Assembly: GCA_028023455.1 (NCBI GenBank)
Contig: JAQFVV010000279.1
Span: forward strand, 124,001 to 188,000
Length of the DNA: 64,000 bases
DNA from: Epiperipatus broadwayi
Lineage: Eukaryota > Onychophora > Udeonychophora > Euonychophora > Peripatidae
Direction of reading: 5' to 3'
Shown piece by piece: positions 35,852 to 47,275 of this stretch. The position numbers were made by a program, and so were the translations under genes. Under the pieces are notes generated by a model, which saw only the letters and a program-made list of their open reading frames with translations, was not told the origin of the DNA and made no database searches. Position 1 is the first letter of the stretch. Every line of letters starts with the position of its first letter.

Positions 35852-35899
35852 ATGTCAGATGTCGACGAGGAGCCTCGTAAGAGGCGGGCAAAGAGTTAA
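35852..35899 (+). CDS. Possible first coding exon or uORF of a host gene
   Basis: ATG at 35852 opens a 15-residue frame, MSDVDEEPRKRRAKS, acidic then basic as at the start of many nuclear proteins, in the only CpG-rich spot of this region. It could be an exon ending at a weak GT donor (35895, GTTAAT) or a closed mini-ORF ending at TAA (35897-35899). No downstream exon could be identified in the A+T-rich sequence to 38 kb, so the assignment is weak. The protein family is not recognised. Confidence 0.25.
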   Translation: MSDVDEEPRKRRAKS

Positions 35900-37829
35900 T
35901 ATAAATCATTGTATAATTTTAGATTAAGTTGTGATCTGTTTATATACCTAATTATAAGAGAGTTATGTTTTTTAAGATTGAATTTATATTTTGTAGCATA
36001 GCAATTATTATTTTAATTTAAAACATTCATTTTTTAAAATTTATTAATTAACTTCAGATACAGAACTTATATTAGGAGTTCAAAATGATTATATTGTAAT
36101 AAGTATTTATTTTAATTAGTTCTCTTAAATTTATATTAAGAATTAAGTAGATTCATATATTTCAATTAACTATATTTTATATGATGTAAAAACAGAAAAT
36201 ATATCTTGAACTCTCTTATATTTCAAAAAGTATAAAAATTCTACAACATATTTGTGTTACATAAACATATGTGTTTTGTATTTAGTATCCAAGTTAATGT
36301 CAGTTGAAAATCTATTACATTAATCATAATCAGATCATATACACATACATTAAATGTTTATTTGTGATGTATATGATTGATTTTATTTTATATCCAGTTG
36401 TTAATAAATTTTGAATTAATTTAAAAACAAGTAAACTTGCTTTGTTGTCATTCAACTTTACAATAAAAAATATTGGTTAATCATATTCATGCAAGTCCAA
36501 AATAATTTAAAAAGCAGAAATATAGGATAGGTAAGACAATTAATTACACATCATTTTCTTTGCATTGAATTTAATATTTACTATCTAATAAGGTACAGTT
36601 TATACAACAATAAATTAAATGATTTGATATTTTTAAATATTTAATAAGTAATTAGAAGTTTATTGTAATTATTTTGTTAATAACAAATAAATTATAATAA
36701 GATAAAAATACATATGGATTGATTTGATTATAGATAAATGTACAAATATGATAACTATTGAAGATAAGTAAAGGTAATTGTCATTAATTGTTCATGTACT
36801 TATTTAAAATCATTATTGTTTAAAGTGAATATTATATTAAGACAGTATACAACTGTAAAGATCCATAATTATAGAACTGGTAATAGTAATATATTTTATT
36901 CTGTCACAAATTAGAGTGACTTGCTTTAATTGTATTTAAAGTTCATTGTTGTGATATTGTAATTTCAGCTTAAATATTAAATTTTAATATTTGATTATAT
37001 AAACATTAACATTATTTCATATGCTTTGACAGTTATAGTCTAAAGTTTTAACAATCTAACTTTATTAAATGAAAAGTAATTGGATATGATTTGTCAATTG
37101 TGTTTGAGAAAGCATCAAATAGGATTCTATCACTTATTTTATATATTGTTATGATTGAATATTGAAAATCTTAAAGTTAAAATTGAATAGGATGGTTTTA
37201 TTTTATAATACTTTGACTTGATAAAAATGGAAAGACATGTTAGGTTAATTGATTTTATTATTATTAAGTTATTTAATTTTATTATAATTGATATACTTAA
37301 TAAATGTATAGTAATTTTAATGGAATAGTATAGCTAGGTTAGTATTAAATTTGATTTTATTTGGTTGTAATTGAAAATCAATTATTGGGTTATCTATTTA
37401 TTTAGATATCATTGATATTTTAGATTTGTAGTATTATATAATCCATCCACAAATTATTTAATTTAAATATAAATAAAATAATGTTAGACTTTTGATATAA
37501 GTTTATATTATTATAAATGGTATTTTGACTCATAACGAATATTAAGATTTAACTGTCTAGTTCGTTGTCATTATTTTTATTATATTATAAGTGGATTATA
37601 TAATAGACATAGATCATTGTTTATAAAATAATGATATTTGGTTTTATTTTTTATTTTTAACCTATTGCAAATAACACTCATATTTTAGAGTAGTGTGAAA
37701 TAATGATTTTGCTTGTTTTCTATTTATTCTAAATGCTATTTAAGTTTTTGAGTTTACAGCAAAGATTATTATCATTGTTTCATTGAATTAAGTTTTAGAT
37801 TGTTATTCATCAAATAATATTCACTTTAG
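35900..37829. other. Very A+T-rich stretch
   Basis: No gene or clear repeat. Could be intronic if the exon at 35852 is real. Confidence 0.5.
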
Positions 37830-38240
37830 CTTCGTTTATTATTTTCATTCTGTTACAAATGATGCTACAATTCAACGGCATTATTGAATTAGGATTGTTC
37901 TTCCTTGATTCATATTTTTATTCTGTTACAAATGGTGATTAATAATTAGGCTATGACTCAGGATACAGTATGATCCATAGTTTTATTTTGTTATAAATGA
38001 TGATCAACTTCAGAATTTGCAAATGGTTACCAATGATTGTGATACATTTTCATTCAGTTTATAATAAAGTTTTCATTTCCTACATTCATTATAGTTATTC
38101 ATTTATAAGTAGCTGCCAAATCTGTGAGGCATTAAAAGAAAAGCATACACCCATTTTTATTGTTTTACAAATGATGCTTCAATTCATGGTGCATAATTTA
38201 AATCAGGACCATTCTTTCATGGTTTACATATTTATTTTGT
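37830..38240. repeat. Degenerate short tandem-like repeat
   Basis: Variants of ATTTTGTTACAAATGATG recur near 37838, 37920, 37985 and 38157 (with a further variant near 36900), each followed by a similar ATTCA-containing stretch. Spacing is irregular, 65-170 bases. Confidence 0.4.
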
Positions 38241-38339
38241 TACTATATATGCATATATTGACATGATTATGTGTCTCATGGCATGCAACAACATAGTAGT
38301 GTGTGTGCATATATATATATATGAGTTTAGAGTTAGTAT

Positions 38340-38870
38340 TTAGATCTAGTTTCTAGTCTCCCTACCCTTCACTGACATGAGCCAACTAGCTCAAAACCAG
38401 CTGGTCTGGAGGTGGAGACAATAGAAGAGATATTGAATTCTATATCTCTCAGTGATGTAAACAAAAGCTTGTTAGGAGCTATTGGTAAAGCTCCATCTAG
38501 TGATATATATATATTGTAATGGGCTGGTGGATTCCATAAGAGATAGGGGGAGCACATCTTACTATGGTCGGACTTTGGGTCTTCGGATAGGAAGCAAGTG
38601 ATTACGCGATGAAATACATAACCTATGATTGTACCTACTTCCAATAGACTAGCTCTACCTATTTTTATTAACTTAGATACAATTTGGGTCAGTTCATCCA
38701 ATTCTCACCCCTTTCTAGCCACGTTATACCACAGTATTCAAACTCAGGGAGTAATTGCCTGAGCTCTCTTATCAGGGAAGGAGATCACACTAATAGTAGT
38801 TATTGCACCTCTATATAGGTGATAATTAATTATCACAAATCAATTGAGCATAAGATATATAAAAAATATG
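38340..38870 (+). mobile_element. Unclassified element starting with a hammerhead-like fold
   Basis: A block of clearly higher G+C than its flanks, beginning with the hammerhead-like motif at 38356-38419. The minus ORF 38369-38701 crosses it but has no family features. A short (TA)n run lies at 38508-38516. The ribozyme-like start suggests a retrozyme or PLE-derived unit, but no second copy of the body was found in the window. Confidence 0.4.
38356..38419 (+). ncRNA. Hammerhead-like motif with extended box
   Basis: GTCTCC (38356-38361) pairs with GGAGAC (38414-38419) and ACCCTTCA with TGGAGGT as stem I. CTGACATGA stands where CTGATGA is expected (two extra bases). GC/GC or GAGC/GCTC forms stem II, AAAA replaces GAAA, CCAGCTGG is stem III and GTC the cleavage triplet. 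The helices fit a type I hammerhead; the core does not fully match. The second copy is at 42102-42148. Confidence 0.5.
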
Positions 38871-40804
38871 TATGTGCAGTATAAGTATATATGTATTAAA
38901 AGTTATAATAAATGAATTAAATATGTATATGTATTTCCTCTATCATATTGATAAGTGTAAAACTAAATAAGATAATAATGTTTATACTGGGTATGTGAAT
39001 AATGAACTATAAAGCTGATGGTGGATATTGTAATAATGATGAGTTAGAGACCAAATTAAGATAACGAATTATATAAACATTTATTGATTAACAAAAATAT
39101 AAAATATGAATAACAATTAAATCTGATACATGTAGTTTATTTTGTCAAGAATGAATCTCTGCCACATCAATGTCTATAATGATATTAATAAAAATAAAAC
39201 CCTTGCCCTAAATCCAATGGTAGAAGTTCATGTACTTGACTAATTATTTACAACAACGAATATGTAAAATCATAATATGTATATGTGATTTTGATTTTAG
39301 CTGGCTAATTTAAAATATGTATACAAGCATAAAAACAACAACAACAAAAAATCTCTGTTGTCTAGATAAATCAATGATTATAAATCATTGATTTATAAAA
39401 GCAATACAAAAGTAAGCTTAATTAATAATAAATAATAATAAAAAAAAATCTATCCTTGTGTTTTGCTTAATATAAGATGATATTAAAATTTCTTACCTCC
39501 TAATTTCCTATATGTTGTCAAAAGTCAGTCAGATGGGGCGGTCAAAACTATTAATTTTTTTATTCTTATACAATTATAGATGATAAAAATATATATATAA
39601 ATCTAATCCCCCCCCCTCTATTACTCTCATACAGAGTAACTCCAAAATTATACACATTAGCTTCCATTTGTAGAAACGAAAATAATACATAAAATTTACA
39701 ATAGACAAAATAATAAAACAAAAATCACAATTTTTTATCCCATTATGTTAATTAAAGTTCGATAAGTCTGCTGAAAATTGTTCATTTGCTAAATAAATTC
39801 CTAGGAATGGAGATGAAGTTTTGCTCCCACGAAGAATAGAAGTTTCTTGTCTGAGTCAAAAAATAATAATGTTCTCCAATTATCCTGTCTTGGATTTGTT
39901 TAGGCATTTTATTTAAAGCAAAGATGGTTTTTAAGTTTTTCCTAAATGGGCAGGTAAAATCTTTAAACTTTCATGGTTTTATTGATGACGTATTATTACC
40001 CCATGGTACAAACTTTTCAGCAAGCAATCATGATATAAAAATAATATATATTTATTGATTCATTTGCTGCTCAAGATTTCAATGATGATATTATTATTTA
40101 TCAAAACAATTAATTATTGAATATTACTGCAACACACAAATTTAGCTAAAATTTGTCTAATTAGCAAATAATTTAAATCTTCTTACTTTCAAATGATTTC
40201 TTTACCTTCAAACGATTGCTTTTAAATTTCAGCTTTTGGTCATTTTGATTAATATTTTAAAAAAAATATTTATATATTTAAATTCGATCATTCACACCCA
40301 TTTTGTATTCAAATTTATTTTTTTAAACAGAAAAAAAAATAATGTTCTATCTTCGAAAGCAGAAGACAATTATAACATTTAATACTGCATTGTAGTCGTG
40401 TGAAGTTTTTTTAAACATTTTAACCTTGACATTTCCTATTGTTTAAATGACATAATATAAATAAATGGGATTATAAATAAAAATAATAATTTATAAATAT
40501 TTTAAATTTCATCTCCACAAATGGTTTCTATGTGTTTACATTTTAATTCAGTCCTTGTTTTTATTTATTTATTTTTTTTAAGTTTATGTGTCAGTTTTTT
40601 ATTTTTTTTATAGTCATTTCCAATTATTAACACATATAATACATTTTAATCCAATGTTAATATACCTATCTGTTTCTCCCTAGTAATTTAATGGCTTTTA
40701 TTACTTCTTTAGAAATAAAAAAGATGTTTATACTCATGTATATGTTGGAAAGAAAAAAAATGTTAATTTGCCAATTTGCTTGGCAATTTATTGGTTAAGC
40801 AAAT
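38871..40804. other. A+T-rich stretch
   Basis: No gene recognised. Contains a run of nine C at 39608-39616 and short palindromes (AATCAATGATT region near 39371). Confidence 0.5.
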
Positions 40805-40809
40805 ATGTT

Positions 40810-40875
40810 ATGTGGCTCCAATTGGTAGAGTGTTTTAAATAACTGGATGGTGTGGCAGGTTGTAACTCATCACTA
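40810..40875 (+). repeat. tRNA-derived SINE head
   Basis: GGCTCCAATTGGTAGAGTG has a D-arm (GCTC/GAGT) and an A-box-like core, and GGTTGTAACTC at 40858-40868 resembles box B. A short (TA)n run and repeat X follow directly. Not a functional tRNA: anticodon and T arms do not close well. Confidence 0.5.
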
Positions 40876-40889
40876 CAATATATATATAA

Positions 40890-41308
40890 TGTTGAAAGAA
40901 AAAGGAGAAATAAACAGACAAATTTTTTTTGTAGATATTTTCTATATTACACTGGAATAGCAGTTAAGATTAAATAATTTTGAATTTAAAAAAAAAAAAA
41001 ACATTATTATAAATTAAACATTTAAAAAGGTCCAATAAATATTTTATTAATTCTGATTCTGAAATTAAAATAAGTATGTTGTTATGTTACAATAAATATG
41101 CTGGTAATTATAAAATTCCACTCTATTTTGATTAGCAAATTATTTTGTAATTAATGATTGCATAAAATATTTTGATAAAATCCTACAAAGTTGTTTTTCA
41201 ATGGATTAAGTTGAATTGAAAAAGAGTGGTTAACTTTTTCCATTTGAGATAGGAAAAACTTATTTTTAATTACTATATTTTTCCCCACCCTGACTATAAA
41301 AAGTTGGA
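40890..41308 (-). repeat. Dispersed repeat X, copy 2
   Basis: Reverse complement of 3220-3640 (see there). Directly follows the tRNA-like head at 40810-40875, so the two may form one composite element in this copy. Confidence 0.6.
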
Positions 41309-41735
41309 AAAAGGTTTAGGGGGAAGTTTGAGAGTTTTACAGATTATGACAGGTTTACCATGAAGTTAAACTGAAGATAAGAGTGAAAGTTCAGTTGATG
41401 TTAACTAGTTCACTATGATAGTATTTGAATTCACATTGAAGTAAAGGGGCTGCTTTCTGTGTTCTCCTCAGCCTGTACTGTGTACAAGGTGGTATCCCTG
41501 AAGTCTATCAAATACTAGACTAAATGAAGCTGACTGTATGTATGCCAACAATTATAAGATTATACTTTTTCCAAAAATGACATCAAGCCAGTCTACTATT
41601 TAAAAGGGACAAATTTATCCAGAGAGGCCATTGGTTTGCTGAAGTAGTTTATACATATACTACTTTAATAATTTACAAAACAAGTCATATTATATAATGT
41701 GACATTACTTTTAACAAGCTTGTAGTTATGAAAAT
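41309..41735. other. Unique-looking stretch
   Basis: Somewhat less A+T-rich. Nothing recognised. Confidence 0.4.
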
Positions 41736-42044
41736 GCACATAGAGAGCGTACCAATAGCTCAAACAAGCTATTATATTAATTTATTATATTATATTAAGT
41801 GATTATACAGAAAGTGAATTATTGGTTTTTATATTGGGTTTGGGAAAAGATAAGAGGGATTTAGATATAAAGGTTATAGAGCTGACAAAGATTATGTTGT
41901 GGAAATGGGATAGAGCAGATTATGGGTAAATTTAGAGTGAGGAATGTAAAATAAAGTGGCTAACAGGTTTATCTGGGCATAATTGCTGAGATATTCTTGA
42001 CTTCGTTTAAGAAGAAGCCATAATACATCACATTACATCACATC

Positions 42045-42213
42045 TTAATTAATAAGTGTGGTATGAGAAAATATTTAAAATCTCTATCCAAAACACTCCT
42101 ATCTTCAGACCAACTTGGTTTCGAGCTTATGGCTCATGTCAGTGAAGAGCCAGAGCTAGGAATGTTTTGGATAGAGATTTTAAATATTTTCTCATACCGC
42201 ACTTATTAATTAA
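42045..42213 (-). mobile_element. 169 bp hairpin element with hammerhead-like loop
   Basis: Arms of about 60 bases: TTAATTAATAAGTGTGGTAT, then GAGAAAATATTTAAAATCTC, mirrored on the right with few mismatches. The loop region (42100-42150) contains the hammerhead-like motif on the minus strand. No ORF. Confidence 0.7.
42102..42148 (-). ncRNA. Hammerhead-like motif with extended box, second copy
   Basis: Minus strand: TCTTCA (stem I), CTGACATGA, GC-CATAA-GC with flanking UC, GAAA, CCAA-G-TTGG (stem III), TC, then TGAAGA closing stem I with six perfect pairs. GAAA and the GTC triplet are intact. The first box has the same two-base expansion as 38356-38419, and stems I and III differ from that copy while still pairing. 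Confidence 0.55.
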
Positions 42214-42248
42214 GAGCTTGATTGAGCTATTGGTATGCTGTCTATGTG

Positions 42249-44084
42249 TATATACTACTTTATCTATATGCAGAGAAATACAGATAAAGAAAAGTACTGC
42301 ATCATATATATGCAAAGTAGAGCTGGTGAATTATTTTAAATAATATTTCTTTTATAAAAATGACAGTTGTAATTTTTAAAAATTACAATTTTTTTAACAA
42401 TATGACTTGGTTAACTTATGGGATTATTTACATTTGTCATGTGAGCAGTTTCTTTGAATTTTCATTTTTGTACTTTTCCTCTTTATTCAGTATATTTGTA
42501 TTTTCTCAATTGAACATATGTCCATTGCCAGATACATGTAGTGCTACCTTAGACAAATTTGTTTTTTCTCTTCTAATCACCAGTTTGTGGTTTTGCAATT
42601 ATTTATCAATAATGTGACTTGTCTCACTAATATACATTTTCCCACATTCCCATGGTATTTCATAGATGTAGTTTTTGTTTTTCAGAATTTTTATTTTAAA
42701 CTTTGTAGATGTTACAATTCTCATAGTGTGGTATGGCTTGAGAAAGTTGTTTAGATGTTATACTGATTGTATAGGTGAACTACAATGACAATAATTTTTT
42801 TTGTTGATGAAGAGATGAAAATAATACTCAAAACATTGTGTATATATTTACCTATTTGCTAATACTAAGAGTTGAATGCAATTAAAATATTTAAATAAGG
42901 TTTAATTCTTCTAAAGAAATTCAATGCTTGATATTAGATTATGGAAATAGTCCAATATATAAGAAGAACTAGAATATTATCATCACAAATTTTCAGGAAA
43001 AAAAGTTTAGGTTTTGTTTGAAGAAAGAAGCATTACTATTACTTTGTATTTACTAACATTGGATTATTTTTTGGTAGCAGACATAAATCTAATTTAATCA
43101 ACCTTGAAATTAAAATTTGTTTAATTTGATGCTATCCTGTTTAGATAAGAAAAGGAAAATGTAGTCATTATATTGGATACCTTGAAAAAATTATTAATAA
43201 AATTCTACCCTTCTTGTTATGATAGATTTAACAAGCTCTTAACGATAGTAACTAAAAATTCTACCTCTCATTGATATCAAAAACAAGTCATTCCAAAAAC
43301 AAAATCATAGGCAATCTTAATTTAGGAAATATGTGCATATTGATAATAAACATGTGAGATAAAATGTAAAGAAGGGATTGAGAAAAAAAAACTTTGCAAA
43401 ATAAAATCAAAAAGTTGATTATATTTACATAAGATTAGTGATTGTAAAAACACTTTTCAAGCATCAATTATCAATATTGTTAATAAGATTGATTATATTA
43501 TATACTAAACTTATAATCCTACATGATATATTTAGCACAAAAACAACACCCGTAAGAGCAGAATGGCAAACTTCTCTTACAATGTTTTTTTAATATTAAT
43601 TTAATAAAAATAGCAAATATTGTAAATCCAAATCTATTGTTAATTGTCTTGAAATAGCAAAGGTCTCAGAATTGGACAGCAAATACTCCAGAGTGTCTAA
43701 AAGAATTTAGAACCTAAAAACAAATTATGATTGGTAAAACTATTTAGGAAAAATTTATAAATAAACTATGCCAAAATTACACCCCAAAAAGAAAATTTAT
43801 ATAGCTAGAAAAACAAATAAACCTACAAGATTCAAAAAGTGACATCCAATGTCATCATTATGTTTACTACAAGTTATCAAAATATCATTTTACCAATATT
43901 ACTAATGTTGGAGTCATCTACCGATAAAGAAGAAAGAAGCAATTAACCATTTTCTTGAATAAGTTTTATCTTTAACAACTTACATTAAAAAAGGCTTTCA
44001 AAATAAATTAAAACTGGAATTATTTTTATTGGTACAATCTCAACTGAAGGTTATGTTAGAGCACATGGTTTTTTAAATATCAAA
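42249..44084. other. A+T-rich stretch
   Basis: No gene recognised. The ORF at 42360-42617 contains a LPDTCSATLDKFVFSLLITS segment but no family motif; probably chance. Confidence 0.45.
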
Positions 44085-44115
44085 ACAAGCAAAACTCTCC
44101 ATACACTAGTGTTGT
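44085..44115. repeat. Short piece of MITE family M1
   Basis: GCAAAACTCTCCATACACTA matches the terminal arm of the element at 13519-13712. Confidence 0.4.
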
Positions 44116-45615
44116 TTGGTGGTTTTTTAAATATCCTTAAATGTAGAAAAACACTCAACTTACCTAAAGACTGGTCTAGAAAAATTCAAGTGGTCTTAAA
44201 TAATAGATAGTGAATTTTATAGAATTGTTTACTGCAGAGTTCAGTTTTCCCCTCTACTTTAGTTAGTAAATTCATCAGTAATCGCCTAGATGAAGGATAT
44301 AGCAAATTTATCTATTCCTATTATTGTTTTAACTTTATAAAAATAATAATTCTTACAGAAATAGAAAATTTTCTTTATAAATATTTGAAAAGTTTCATTT
44401 TTTTTTCTAACGATAACAGTGCACTCAACTTTTTTATCTAAAAAATAAAGAAACATATCGAATATAATCTCTTGCAACAAAAAACTAAAACACAATCCTT
44501 AATTACCATGCTGCTTAGAAATAAGTATGTTCCTAACCTAGAATGTTCTTATCTATTTAATTTTTTTAGAAATAATTTCTTTGGAAAACTATCTGGCACT
44601 ATTTGTGGTTTTGACTGTATCATTGTTTGGAAAAGTTATGTCTATACTAAATTTTTAGGTACTCATTCAAATATTATTCAAACGTTGTTCTAATGTTTCA
44701 CAGTAGATTTTTCTTTCATATTTCTCTCTACAAGATATTAGGTGAAAAGGTGCTTCACAATTTTTTTTCTTCTAAAAATTAAACATTTGAGACTTGTGAA
44801 TACCTTAATATATATATATAGTTTCTCCAACTAAGATTCATTAAACATCATGACCTTTTTTTGGAAGGGTTCAGCCAAGAATACCGTTCCATCAGTCAAT
44901 AATTACTGCATATAACTTCCTATGAGATTTCAAATAATTTTTTTTTCCAGATCGGAATAATAGAACCAGCTGGATTTGATCTTCCTAGATATTGTAGAAC
45001 TCTGATCAACAGAAACATACCAACTTATGATTACTATATTCATCGGTTTTATGAAATAAATTGTATCGAAGACTGATCTTTGTAAAGGTGATTAAATATA
45101 AATGATATATTTAATGACTGCCGCATTTATGGAATAGTAGTAGAATTAAAAATACTAAATAAAATCACTGGCAAATCTATCTCCTGGTTGAAATCTCTAG
45201 AATTTTTTTCATATTTTGTTAATAATTGAGCGATCTAGAAAGAAAAGTCCATAGCGAAATAATAATATATTTCAGATTGTGCCTTAACGTTATTGTTATA
45301 AATTTATATGTATTTATAAATTTTTATTACTTTTGGATGTAAATATAGATAACTTTTAGTATATAGCATATATTGATATGTGCAGTCTACTCTCTCAAAA
45401 ATAAATCGTAAAAAAATTCAACCAAGTCAAATCTTTAGGATAAAATTATCTATCATCGACCAGAATAGGTTTGAAACATCTCGTATGTACATATAATAGT
45501 TTAATCAAATTTTTAGATAACATTTGCATATACAGTATATAAAAGTTTAAACTAAGTTCTTAAATAACATTTTATTGGTCAATAAATGTTGTATATCTAT
45601 ATATCATATAGACCC

Positions 45616-45646
<31 letters not shown>

Positions 45647-47174
45647 CATTTTGACTGGGATTACTTAATTTCAGTAAGAGCTTAATATAAATATACTCTG
45701 CAAAAGTTATTTTTGCAGTGGAATGCTCAGATATTTTTAATTACACTCGTGCAGACCTATACGTGATTTAGACGTATATAATTAAAAACAAAAACCAAAT
45801 CTTTTTAAATAATGACTTAACTTTTTTATAAATTCTGGGTAAACAAATCCAAACAAAATATAGTATTTAATATACTGTTTATTTCTAAACTAATTGATAA
45901 TAATAGTATTAAATTTTACTTTTACTTTAGTATTTTATGCCTATTTTTACATCGGTATATAAGTTTACATTCGTTAGATCATGATTGTCGTAAATAATAC
46001 TTGAATCTGTCAACCACAGACGGTTTTCCGTGATCTTTGACTTTTCCCGTAATTAGGTTTTTTAGTACCACCTGTTATGAACCTGCCTTCGTGAGATACG
46101 AATCAAAATACGGAAACTAAGATGGACCTAAACTGAAAGGCTTATAATTAACTATGGTATTGGTTTACCTTGGAGCAGCTTAACAAAGTAAATGCTTAAG
46201 TATTAATTATATGAGTTTGATTAATTAGTTTTTCAATATCCTAAAATGGAAAGCATTATTTCGTTTAGCCAGTCTTTTTTAGTTCTTAAGGAAATGACAA
46301 GGCTTACGAGTTGTAGACTGTGGTTGGGAGTTAAATACTGTATCTGTCTTGAAAATCTTTTCCAAGATGTTCAGTCGACAAGAGTCCTATTGGCTTAATC
46401 TTCTCTTGATAAATATTCAGATTTGATATGTACATTCTGCTTACGTCAACGTAGACTACTTGTTTGTTAAAAAAAAAAAAAAAAAAAAGATGAAACGCGT
46501 GGGGGGAAAAAACGAAAACAGATTGAAGATTTTATTAAGCTCTGATGCTTCCAAAGTTCTTTATATACTTTTGCCACTTTAGATGTAAATATATATATAT
46601 ATATTATAAAGATTCTTAGCCAAATTGACGTTTTGTTGCATAGGTTTCTCATTATTAAGATATCAATCATTTTTTTAATATTGGTTCTCTCTCTTACCTG
46701 TAAAAAACTGTTAATATATATATTTTTTTTGTAAAAAATAAATAAATTTTATTATTGTAAATATATAAAAAAATCTATAACATTATTATTTAATTAAATT
46801 ATTAGATTATTATTTGTGATAAATATAGTGATCAGAAATCGCAATTTATATTTTTATGTTTCTAATATTACAGACATATATTAATTAATAAGTTGGAGTA
46901 CTAAAAATAAATATAATAAAATTAGTGTTTCTATTTATTAGTAATATGCTGTATGTTGATGAGAGTCCAATTACATTTGAAGTAAAAAAAGTTAAAAAGT
47001 ATGGAGTATATGTAATCTGGCTATAACTATTATATTGGTACATTGAATATTATTACAGTTTATTTCAAAGTTTTTTGTTTATATATACATACAATAGCCA
47101 AAAATATTACTTGAGATGAATAAAACTACTAAACATCACATGATTACCATTCTTTTTCCGTACACAAGATGTTT
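44116..47174. other. A+T-rich stretch
   Basis: No gene recognised. Notable homopolymers: C10 then A19 near 45616-45647 and A19 at 46469-46487. 45960-46420 is less A+T-rich but shows no exon. Confidence 0.5.
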
Positions 47175-47275
47175 ACACAGCGGCAAAACTTTTTACGACA
47201 GTAGTGCCACTCAGTGCAAGCTAGGGTAATCAATGGATACATGAAGGTTTGTGCATAAAATCTCTATCTAATGTG
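47175..47275 (-). repeat. Fragment of MITE family M1
   Basis: CAGCGGCAAAACTTTTTACG through GTGCCACTCAGTGCAAG and GGATACATGAAGGTTTGTGC corresponds to the right half of the element at 13519-13712 in reverse. Confidence 0.55.

Larger units (their letters stand above)
41736..42248. mobile_element. Inverted-repeat element hosting a hairpin element
   Basis: Arms 41736-41770 (with GCGTACCAATAGCTCAAACA) and 42212-42248 (with TTGATTGAGCTATTGGTATG) are inverted. The hairpin element 42045-42213 lies at the right arm's inner edge. Confidence 0.55.

Noticed and set aside
38369-38701. 110-residue minus-strand ORF
   Set aside because: It covers the hammerhead-like motif on the opposite strand and has no recognised domain; the sequence is better explained as a non-coding element.
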